From NCBI GenBank assembly GCA_003532715.1, contig DOEZ01000204.1, positions 1 through 5,133 on the forward strand: a DNA stretch of 5,133 bases, given 5' to 3'. The number at the start of each line of letters is the position of its first letter. Positions within the stretch are counted from its first letter, which is position 1. Position numbers and translations under genes: made by a program. The DNA comes from Planctomycetaceae bacterium. GTDB taxonomy: Bacteria; Planctomycetota; Planctomycetia; Pirellulales; Thermoguttaceae. Below are positions 1-5,133 of this stretch, one piece after another. The notes beneath the pieces were generated by a model. The model was not told the DNA's origin. It saw only the letters and a list, made by a program, of their open reading frames with translations, and made no database searches.

Positions 1-159
1 TGTGCATGGGCACCGGAGTGGCCGTGCCAGCGAAAAATTGCTTGTGGATCGAATTTTTTGCGAACGGCCGCGCAAGCCAGGAGAACGGAGTGCGCGCCGA
101 CCCTGCCGTGGGAGCCAAGGCGTCGCCTGATCGGCAACGCGGCCTATCCGGACAACTCC

Positions 160-188
160 TTTTTCGGTTTCCCTTTTTTCGGTTTCCC
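160..188 (+). repeat. Short tandem repeat in a pyrimidine-rich tract
   Basis: TTTTTCGGTTTCCC occurs at 160-173 and again at 175-188, separated by one T, giving a 15-bp period. The surrounding strand (about 157-200) is mostly T and C. The copies are identical, so this is a genuine direct repeat. Its role is unknown: it could be slippage-derived sequence, a bendable upstream element or a protein-binding site. Confidence 0.6.
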
Positions 189-321
189 CTTGGTTTTCTG
201 ATTGGGGCATGGCATTGAGCCCAAGCGAGTTTTCGAGCTTGTGATTTTGGCACCGTGTGCAACATGTCCGCCCCACGCGCAGGCGAGGAGCGGCCGTCTC
301 GCAGTCCTCGCTCGGGTTTCG

Positions 322-352
322 TGCCAGATTTGCCAGATCATTCGTGACGTCA
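322..352. promoter_or_regulatory. Candidate operator elements before the regulator gene
   Basis: TGCCAGAT is repeated directly at 322-329 and 331-338 (9-bp period). It is followed by the 8-bp palindrome TGACGTCA at 345-352. They lie between 17 and 47 bases upstream of the regulator start, where an operator or the promoter core could sit. Each element is short enough to arise by chance, and no known binding-site consensus was matched, so this is a tentative call based on position. Confidence 0.2.
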
Positions 353-368
353 TTCCGAGAGTTGTGGC

Positions 369-1097
369 GTGATCCATACAGAACCTACCGTTTTTATCGT
401 CGATAGCGACGCGCTCGCGCGGAACGCCGTGCATGACCTGGTGTGCCGCATGGACTTGCGGTGCCGTACCTATTCGTCGGGTCTGCAGTTCCTTCGCGAA
501 TATGACCGTTCGATGCCGGGCTGCCTTGTGTGCGAAATCCGGGTGCTGGACATCAGCGGGCTCGATGTTCAACGGAGGTTGGCGGCCGAGAGGGCTCCCT
601 TGCCCGTTGTCTTTCTCACCGCGCACGCGACGGTGGCCATTGTCGTGCGTGCGCTTTGCGAGGGCGCGGTCGATTTTCTGGAAAAGCCGTTCCGGGAAGA
701 CAACCTGTGGGAGGCGGTCCAGAACGCCGTCCGGCTGGATCAGTCGCGCCGCGAGGCCCTACGTGAAAAGGATCAGATAACGCACCGTCTCCGAGGTCTG
801 ACGCGGGGAGAGAGCGCCGTGTGGCAATTGTGGGCCTGCGGCCAATCGATCCCGTCGATCGCCGAGCGGCTGAAGATTTCGACGCGGACGGTCGAGACGC
901 GGCAGATCCGAATTCTGCGGAAGCTGGGCATCCAGACGTCGCTGGACTTGCTGCCTGTTGCGGTGGACGCCGTGGGCGACCGTCGGGACGTGGCGAAGCC
1001 GCACGGACAGCTTGCCGGAAGGGCGAGCATCGATCGGGAACGCGGCGTGGTCCGACTGCAATCGCTCCAAGAAACAGGATATCCGGAAATACCATGA
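369..1097 (+). CDS. FixJ/NarL-type response regulator with degenerate receiver
   Basis: This 242-residue protein has an N-terminal receiver domain (about 6-122) and a LuxR/GerE helix-turn-helix (about 144-195, LTRGESAVWQLWACGQS, then STRTVETRQIRILRKLG as recognition region). It is therefore a cytoplasmic DNA-binding regulator. FixJ-like landmarks are clear: FLTAH with Thr84, and GAVDFLEKPF with Lys106. However, the usual phospho-acceptor Asp is Glu56 (CLVCEIR where relatives read CLVLDVR). The second of the paired acidic Mg2+-site residues is Ser13 (VDSD for VDDD). Normal phosphorylation is therefore unlikely, and Glu56 may mimic the phosphorylated state. About 45 residues after the HTH form a charged tail longer than usual for the family. 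The GTG at 369 is chosen because an in-frame stop lies at 345-347 and the next in-frame ATG is inside the receiver; a weak GAGAG precedes it. The gene ends in an ATGA overlap with the exosortase gene, which makes that operon the likely target. No partner kinase is seen here. Confidence 0.9.
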   Translation: MIHTEPTVFIVDSDALARNAVHDLVCRMDLRCRTYSSGLQFLREYDRSMPGCLVCEIRVLDISGLDVQRRLAAERAPLPVVFLTAHATVAIVVRALCEGAVDFLEKPFREDNLWEAVQNAVRLDQSRREALREKDQITHRLRGLTRGESAVWQLWACGQSIPSIAERLKISTRTVETRQIRILRKLGIQTSLDLLPVAVDAVGDRRDVAKPHGQLAGRASIDRERGVVRLQSLQETGYPEIP

Positions 1098-2044
1098 CGC
1101 AGGCCGTTGAGATGGAAGAAGCATTGACCCGCGAGCCGACTGCCGACGCCGCCGCGGCCGATCGGACCGAACGGCTCGCGCCGAAGGTGCTTGGAGGCAT
1201 CGCGGTGCTTACGGGGGTGGCCGTCTGGGCGTACGCGTCGACGCTGGCCGAGTTGGTGGCCACCTGGGACAGCGTGCCGGACTACTCGCACGGATACCTG
1301 GTCGTCCCGGTGGCATTGTTCTTTTTATGGGCGCGGCGAGCCAGCTATCCGGGTTTTTCGAGCGGTTTGGCATGGCCCGGGCTGGCGCTGATCGGTCTGT
1401 CGTTCGTGATGCGCTGGGTCGCGGCCCGCTACTGGCTCGAACAGATCGACGGTTGGTCGATCCTGGTTTGGATCGCGGGGGTCGTCTGGCTTTTCGGCGG
1501 TTTTCGGTTGTTGTGGTGGAGCCTACCCTCGATCGGGTTTCTCTGGTTCATGATCCCGTGGCCCTATCGGGTGGAGCACGCGTTGAGCCTGCCGCTGCAA
1601 CGTCTGGCGACGAACTTGAGTTGTTGGACGCTGCAGATTCTCGGACAGCCGGCGCTGGCCGAGGGGAACACGCTCTTGTTGGGCGAACACCAGCTTGAGG
1701 TCGAGCAGGCCTGTTCGGGTCTGCGGATCTTCGTGGGGATCATCGCCCTGGCGTTCGTCTACGTCGTTTTGGCGCGACGCTCGTGGTGGGAGAATGTGTT
1801 GATCCTACTGAGCGTGGTGCCCGTGGCGTTGGTGGCGAATCTAACGCGGATCGTCGTGACGGGGTTGTTATACCAGCATGTTTCAGGCGAGGCAGCGCGT
1901 CGGTTTTCGCACGACGTGTCGGGATGGTTGATGATCCCCCTGGCCGCCGGCCTTTTTGCCTTGTTTCTGTGGTACCTGGACCGACTGCTGCCCGAGGTCG
2001 AGGCGGTCGACCTGCGGACGGTGGCGCGAAAGATGCGATCCTAG
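1094..2044 (+). CDS. xrtU: Exosortase, probably the planctomycete XrtU type
   Basis: This 316-residue integral membrane protein of the exosortase/archaeosortase family is expected to cut a C-terminal PEP-CTERM-like sorting tag and process the protein for the cell surface. The family's catalytic triad is visible: Cys207 in EVEQACSGLRI, Arg252 in ANLTRIVVTG and His273 in RRFSHDVSGW. The conserved N-terminal motif YSHGYLV is at 64-70. About eight hydrophobic helices can be picked out (near 31-53, 66-80, 92-109, 120-137, 139-156, 209-227, 234-260 and 277-296), with the Cys, Arg and His at helices 6 to 8 as in known exosortases. The ATG at 1094 overlaps the regulator stop (ATGA), giving translational coupling, and leaves a 30-residue polar N-terminus. 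The frame is open further upstream to 821, but that part lies inside the regulator gene. An ATG at codon 7 is a less likely start. Family membership is near certain; the U subfamily rests on remembered resemblance. No EpsI-type domain is fused. Confidence 0.93.
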   Translation: MTQAVEMEEALTREPTADAAAADRTERLAPKVLGGIAVLTGVAVWAYASTLAELVATWDSVPDYSHGYLVVPVALFFLWARRASYPGFSSGLAWPGLALIGLSFVMRWVAARYWLEQIDGWSILVWIAGVVWLFGGFRLLWWSLPSIGFLWFMIPWPYRVEHALSLPLQRLATNLSCWTLQILGQPALAEGNTLLLGEHQLEVEQACSGLRIFVGIIALAFVYVVLARRSWWENVLILLSVVPVALVANLTRIVVTGLLYQHVSGEAARRFSHDVSGWLMIPLAAGLFALFLWYLDRLLPEVEAVDLRTVARKMRS

Positions 2045-2065
2045 TGGAAGTGTTCTGGATGGATG

Positions 2066-2083
2066 GGTTTGTGATGGTTTGTG
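2066..2083 (+). repeat. GGTTTGTG direct repeat, 10-bp period
   Basis: GGTTTGTG occurs at 2066-2073 and 2076-2083, spaced by about one helical turn. It lies in a C-poor stretch (about 2046-2084) between the exosortase and kinase genes. Such spacing suits side-by-side protein binding, but no known consensus was recognised. Confidence 0.4.
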
Positions 2084-2084
2084 T

Positions 2085-2126
2085 CGACGCCGCGCGGCGT
2101 CGCGCGAGGGTCTCCGAGAAAGGAGA
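2085..2126 (+). promoter_or_regulatory. Palindrome and SD-sequestering hairpin in the kinase leader
   Basis: Positions 2085-2102 read CGACGCCGCGCGGCGTCG, a perfect 18-bp palindrome. In RNA it can form a 7-bp GC stem with a GCGC loop; in DNA it could be a dimeric operator. Just downstream, TCTCC (2111-2115) can pair with GGAGA (2122-2126), which would bury the Shine-Dalgarno core of the kinase gene. No U-tract follows the palindrome, so it is not an intrinsic terminator by the usual rule. A role in setting kinase expression relative to the exosortase is inference. Confidence 0.35.
2118..2125 (+). promoter_or_regulatory. Strong ribosome binding site of the Wzz/kinase gene
   Basis: GAAAGGAG ends nine bases before the ATG at 2135. 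It is the best Shine-Dalgarno match in the window and fixes the start of the kinase gene over later in-frame ATG codons (residues 30 and 49). Confidence 0.8.
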
Positions 2127-2134
2127 GCTGAATC

Positions 2135-4393
2135 ATGTCTCGACGCCCTGATCTGTCTCATTCGAGTCTCACGGAGCGTTCGGCCGAACGTGCCGGACCG
2201 CCGGCCGTTTCGACGTCCGGGATGCGCCCGTTGAACGCGCCGGGGGTGCGGAAGCGAACGGCGGGGTCGTCGCAAGAGATGTCGCCCCGATTCTTGCTCA
2301 ATGCCTTGCTGCATTGGTGGAAGGTGGCCATGCCGGTGGGCCTGATTCTCGCGGCGGTGGCCGTGGCCGGCGTATGGTGGTTTTTCGAGCCCGTGTTCCT
2401 GTCCCGGGCGTTGATCCAGATTCGCGAGAATCCCCCCGCCTTGGTCTTTGCCATCGAGGACAAATCGTCCGGTTATGTCGAAACGCAGAAGGAAATGATC
2501 CGCAGCGCGCGGGTGCTTCGTCCGGTGGTCGAGTCGCCCGAGATCCGGAGTCTCCCCGAGCTGCAAGAGAAGAAGGACAAGGTGCAATGGTTGCAGAGGG
2601 AACTGCGGCTGACGTCGGTGGGCAAGTCCGAATTCCTCCAGGTGGATTTCCAGGGTCCCGATCCAAAAAACGCGGCGAAGATCGTCAACGCCGTAGTCAA
2701 GCGGTATTTCGACCTGCTGGCCGAGGTGACCGACGAGCGGGTGGCGAAGGTGATCGCCCTGTTGGACCGTGAAATCGCCAACCGAAAGAAACACGTCGAG
2801 GAGAAGCGGCGGCAGATTCAAACGCGGACGTTGGCGGAGACCGGCAAGGATCCATTCGCGACGACGCTCCACGCGGGTTCGGGCGCGAACTGGCCCCATC
2901 CCTTGGCTGGATTGCAGACCCGCCTGACCGAGGTCGAGGTCGAGCGCGAGGTGCTCGAGGCGGAATGGAAAGCGCTCAACGAGATGCCGAATCCGCTTGC
3001 CCAGCAAGTCGACGAGGCCCTCGCCGGGAACGTGACGAGTGCGGTCGAAACCAACCCGCAGGTTCAGGCGCTGGTCCAGCAAATTTGGATGGCGGAGACA
3101 ACCCTTCGCGAGATGGCGGCGCTCGCCCGCAATCCGTCCCAGGATCCGCAGTGCGTCAAACTGTCGCAGGACCTCGAGCGGAACAAGAAAAGTCTGGAAC
3201 AAATGCGGCGCGAACTCGCGACGCAGTACCAGGTCCAATATCGCACGGCGATCAGCGCGAAGCGCGAGGCGGACTTGGCGTCGAAGAAGTTCGAGATCGA
3301 AAGCCGCCGCCGGATGGAGGAGGCGTTGCGCGAACGTTACGAGAAGGAGCTTAAGAAGGTGGCGCCGGGCGTCGCCGACATGGTGAGCATCGAGTTCGAG
3401 CAGGCCGAACTGACGCGAGCGACCGACGTGCTTAATCTCATCGAGCAGCGGGTCGTCGAGTTGCGAACCGAGCGCCAGGCGCCGGCGCGGGTGGTGCTGT
3501 TCGACGAGGCAACTCCGCCGGACGCGCCCCTGGTCGAGATCCCCCTGGCGAAAATGGGCCTCGCGGCGATGGTGGCCTTCTGCGTGCCGTTCGGCTTGGC
3601 GCTGGGATGGGAACGCATCGTGCGGCGGATCAGCGGGGCCGAGGACCTTGAGCACGAGACCAACCTGGCGGTGATCGGCGAGATCGCGCGACTGCCGGAA
3701 AGGAGCACGAAAGCCGGCAAGACGACGTCTCGACGGATGGCTCAGAAGTTGCGGTTGTACGAAGAGAGCATCGACAGCATGCGGACCTTCCTGGTGCTGG
3801 CCGAGGAAATCAAGGGGGCACGCGTGTTGGCGGTGACCAGCGCGGCGAGCAACGAGGGGAAGACGAGCGTGGCGGCCCAACTGGCCTTGAGCCTAGCCCG
3901 CGCCTCCGGCAAACCGACGCTGTTGATCGACGGCGACATGCGGGCGCCGGACATTCAGGAAGTCTTCGAGGTCCGCAAGAGTCCGGGCCTGGCCGAGGTT
4001 CTGGGCGGAGAATGCGACCTGCACGAGGCCATCGTGCCGACGTGGACGCCCAGCGTGGACGTCCTGCCCGGAGGCGAGGCCAAACAGAACGTTCACAAGC
4101 TCGTCGGCAACGGCGAGTTGTCCGCCATTCTGCGGCAAGTGTCGCAGAAATACGCCTACGTGGTGCTCGACACGCCGCCGATCCTGGCCGCCTCGGAAAG
4201 CCTCGTGCTGGCCAAGGCGGCCGACGCCTCGCTCGTCTGCGCGATGCAGGACGTGAGCCGGGCCAGCCAGGTCCGCACCGCGTGCGAACGGCTCGTGGCG
4301 GCCGGTTGCCGCCCCGTCGCCGCCGTGCTCAACGGGGTGTCGTCACGGCGCTACGAGTACAGCTACGGGTATTACGAATCGGTGGAAGAGTAA
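2135..4393 (+). CDS. Wzz-domain/BY-kinase fusion for exopolysaccharide export
   Basis: This 752-residue inner-membrane polysaccharide co-polymerase is fused to a bacterial tyrosine autokinase (Wzc/GumC-CpsD architecture). Such proteins set chain length and drive polymerisation and export by cycles of autophosphorylation. Residues 1-55 are polar and probably cytoplasmic. Membrane helix 1 is at about 62-84 and helix 2 at about 471-490, so about 85-470 faces the periplasm; it includes heptad-rich coiled coil near 200-240, 262-285 and 345-445. The cytoplasmic kinase shows Walker A SNEGKT (572-577), Walker A' LLIDGDMR (596-603, DxDxR) and Walker B VVLDTPP (676-682). It ends in a tyrosine cluster at Tyr740, 742, 744, 746 and 747, the expected autophosphorylation tail. 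The EX2RX2R oligomerisation motif is imperfect: Glu544, Asp547, Arg550, with Asp in the middle position. The length is close to Wzc-type proteins. It lies 90 bp after the exosortase gene, and no matching low-molecular-weight tyrosine phosphatase is in the window. The general function is secure; the polysaccharide is unknown. Confidence 0.93.
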   Translation: MSRRPDLSHSSLTERSAERAGPPAVSTSGMRPLNAPGVRKRTAGSSQEMSPRFLLNALLHWWKVAMPVGLILAAVAVAGVWWFFEPVFLSRALIQIRENPPALVFAIEDKSSGYVETQKEMIRSARVLRPVVESPEIRSLPELQEKKDKVQWLQRELRLTSVGKSEFLQVDFQGPDPKNAAKIVNAVVKRYFDLLAEVTDERVAKVIALLDREIANRKKHVEEKRRQIQTRTLAETGKDPFATTLHAGSGANWPHPLAGLQTRLTEVEVEREVLEAEWKALNEMPNPLAQQVDEALAGNVTSAVETNPQVQALVQQIWMAETTLREMAALARNPSQDPQCVKLSQDLERNKKSLEQMRRELATQYQVQYRTAISAKREADLASKKFEIESRRRMEEALRERYEKELKKVAPGVADMVSIEFEQAELTRATDVLNLIEQRVVELRTERQAPARVVLFDEATPPDAPLVEIPLAKMGLAAMVAFCVPFGLALGWERIVRRISGAEDLEHETNLAVIGEIARLPERSTKAGKTTSRRMAQKLRLYEESIDSMRTFLVLAEEIKGARVLAVTSAASNEGKTSVAAQLALSLARASGKPTLLIDGDMRAPDIQEVFEVRKSPGLAEVLGGECDLHEAIVPTWTPSVDVLPGGEAKQNVHKLVGNGELSAILRQVSQKYAYVVLDTPPILAASESLVLAKAADASLVCAMQDVSRASQVRTACERLVAAGCRPVAAVLNGVSSRRYEYSYGYYESVEE

Positions 4394-4404
4394 AAAAGTA
4401 GTCC

Positions 4405-4408
4405 GGAG
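4405..4408 (+). promoter_or_regulatory. Ribosome binding site of the TPR gene
   Basis: GGAG within CCGGAGAAG lies 11 bases before the ATG at 4420. The spacing is slightly long but supports that start. The whole gap from the kinase stop is only 26 bases and holds no terminator-like hairpin, so the two genes are probably co-transcribed. Confidence 0.6.
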
Positions 4409-4419
4409 AAGATCGACCC

Positions 4420-5133
4420 ATGAGTCGTTACGAAGCCAAAGAACATTCTACCTCGAGGCGGAGCAGTGCGGTCGGGCGAGTGGTGCGTCGTGGTTGCGAC
4501 GTCCGACTCCTGGCGATAACCATGATCGTCGTGTCCGTCGTGGGAATCAGCTTGTACTTCTGGCGCGCGTATCAGGCCAACCGGGCGGCGGGCGCGTTCT
4601 TGCAGCGGGCGGCGGTCCTCGAGAAGGAAGGAAAAATCGGGCAGGCCGCGGGCTACCTGCGCCGCTATCTGCAAGTCCATCCGGACGACGACAGCGCTTT
4701 CGTGCGTCTGGCCGAAACGCTGGACCATGCCGGCGAGGCGTCGGTTCAGCAGAAACGGGAGGCGATCGAACTCTATCTCGGCGCGCTGGAACTGACGCGG
4801 CTGGAACCGGAGAAGAAGTCGGAACTGTGCGTCCGCGCGGCCGAATTGCTGTTGGACGTCAACGATCCGGCCGGAGCCCGACAGCAGGCCGAGAAGGTTT
4901 TGGGCGTCGCCGACTTGCCGCCGAAGGAAGAACTGATCGTCGATGCGGACCATCCGCGGGCCCTCCGCGTTCGCGCGTTGGCGTCGCACGCCTTGTATGT
5001 ACAAGGCAAGGTGACCGATCAGGCGGATCGTGAAACGGTCGCCGAGCAGTTCAAGCGGGCGTTGACCTTGCTGCCGGGCGATCCGCGGTTGGCTGTCACC
5101 TTGGCGCGGATCTACCGCGCGCAACCGGAATTG
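4420..5133 (+). CDS. Membrane-anchored TPR protein, 3' end outside window
   Basis: The first 238 codons of a longer gene are present, and the frame is still open at the last base. Residues 1-29 are basic and polar. Residues 30-48 (LLAITMIVVSVVGISLYFW) form one membrane helix, so the protein is probably a signal-anchored protein with the rest outside the cytoplasm. Helical TPR-like units follow near 54-88 (AAGAFLQRAAVLEKEGKIGQ, then AAGYLRRYLQVHPDD), 92-126, 134-165 and 181-220, with typical Ala/Leu spacing and a Pro-Asp at unit ends. TPR proteins act as scaffolds for protein complexes. By position this could play a part like the TPR protein PrsT of proteobacterial exosortase/exopolysaccharide loci, but there is no lipobox: Cys26 precedes the membrane helix. 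The start at 4420 has a Shine-Dalgarno sequence and follows the kinase gene by 26 bp. The C-terminal part could carry further domains that cannot be seen. Confidence 0.85.
   Translation, partial: MSRYEAKEHSTSRRSSAVGRVVRRGCDVRLLAITMIVVSVVGISLYFWRAYQANRAAGAFLQRAAVLEKEGKIGQAAGYLRRYLQVHPDDDSAFVRLAETLDHAGEASVQQKREAIELYLGALELTRLEPEKKSELCVRAAELLLDVNDPAGARQQAEKVLGVADLPPKEELIVDADHPRALRVRALASHALYVQGKVTDQADRETVAEQFKRALTLLPGDPRLAVTLARIYRAQPEL
4990..5007. repeat. Perfect inverted repeat inside the TPR gene
   Basis: GCCTTGTA (4990-4997) and TACAAGGC (5000-5007) are perfect inverted copies around a 2-base centre. They lie within the codons for HALYVQGK. The element is probably coincidental coding sequence, since 8-bp arms are expected now and then in 5 kb. 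Confidence 0.4.

Larger units (their letters stand above)
1..368. other. Upstream region without a supported gene
   Basis: No convincing gene is visible here. All three + frames are open for 40 to 70 codons from the left edge, as expected in GC-rich DNA, but none gives a recognisable protein or steady codon bias. The end of an upstream gene therefore cannot be excluded in roughly the first 200 bases. The stretch contains a T-rich tract with a tandem repeat (160-188), a 7-bp inverted repeat GCGAGGA/TCCTCGC (283-289 and 305-311, 15-nt loop) and small repeats close to the regulator gene. I see no clear sigma-70 -35/-10 pair and no tRNA or rRNA. The promoter of the operon probably lies here, but I cannot place it. 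Confidence 0.5.

Noticed and set aside
1..218. Possible end of an upstream protein gene in one of the open + frames
   Set aside because: Three + frames are open for long distances here and none shows a family motif or consistent codon bias, so no frame can be chosen.
222..249. CAAGC/GCTTG hairpin followed by TGATTTT as an intrinsic terminator
   Set aside because: The stem is only 5 bp with mismatches inside and the T-run is short and interrupted; too weak to call.
248..260. Sigma-54-like promoter TGGCAC...GC
   Set aside because: The GG-to-GC spacing is two bases shorter than required for a -24/-12 promoter, and the regulator lacks the AAA+ domain of a sigma-54 activator.
144..626. A 160-codon minus-strand open frame across the regulator start
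   Set aside because: It overlaps the receiver domain in antisense and has low-complexity KGKPKK residues produced by the pyrimidine repeat; no domain is seen.
821..1093. A 91-residue N-terminal extension of the exosortase frame
   Set aside because: This part lies out of frame inside the regulator HTH and tail, and exosortases do not carry such a domain. The ATGA junction at 1094 is the natural start.
2085..2102. The palindrome as an intrinsic terminator after the exosortase gene
   Set aside because: It is not followed by a U-tract and is close to a strong ribosome binding site for the next gene.
1883..3880. A 665-codon open frame on the minus strand, antisense to the end of the exosortase gene and most of the kinase gene
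   Set aside because: Its translation is rich in His, Arg, Leu and Gln with no recognisable domain. The + strand frame has clear family motifs. Long antisense frames are common opposite GC-rich genes with strong third-position bias.
4372..5124. A 250-codon open frame on the minus strand opposite the TPR gene
   Set aside because: It crosses the kinase stop and the gap and has no recognisable motifs. The + strand frame has a ribosome binding site, membrane helix and TPR pattern.

Overview
The window is GC-rich, and its codons favour G or C in the third position. It carries four genes on the + strand, consistent with one operon. The gene set is an exosortase beside a fused Wzz/tyrosine-kinase polysaccharide protein and a membrane-anchored TPR protein. 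This, with the sequence style of the exosortase (YSHGYLV, EVEQACSGLRIF, NLTRIVVTGLLYQHVSGEAARRFSHD in pieces), suggests a planctomycete, perhaps of the Pirellulales type. The taxonomy is inference from remembered family resemblance; no search was run.

Layout. Positions 1-368 hold no gene I can support. They contain a pyrimidine-rich tract with a 14-bp tandem repeat and a few weak symmetric elements ahead of the first gene. Positions 369-1097 encode a FixJ/NarL-type response regulator that has lost the usual phospho-acceptor aspartate. Its stop codon overlaps the start of an eight-helix exosortase (1094-2044) in an ATGA junction. A 90-bp spacer follows, with a direct repeat, a perfect 18-bp palindrome and a strong Shine-Dalgarno sequence that can itself pair into a small hairpin. 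Next is a 752-residue Wzz/BY-kinase fusion (2135-4393), then after 26 bp a TPR protein (4420 onward) that runs off the window end.

How the genes may work together. Exosortases are membrane proteases/transpeptidases thought to cut C-terminal PEP-CTERM-type sorting tags as proteins are sent to the cell surface. In many bacteria they are encoded among exopolysaccharide genes. Here the Wzz/BY-kinase would control chain length and export of the polysaccharide. The TPR protein would be a membrane scaffold or assembly factor. The regulator would set expression of the system, apparently without normal aspartyl phosphorylation. No sorting substrate, EpsI-like accessory protein, partner histidine kinase, tyrosine phosphatase, glycosyltransferase or polysaccharide polymerase is visible in this window.

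The points most worth a second look are the degenerate receiver translationally coupled to the exosortase, and the structured leader in front of the kinase gene.
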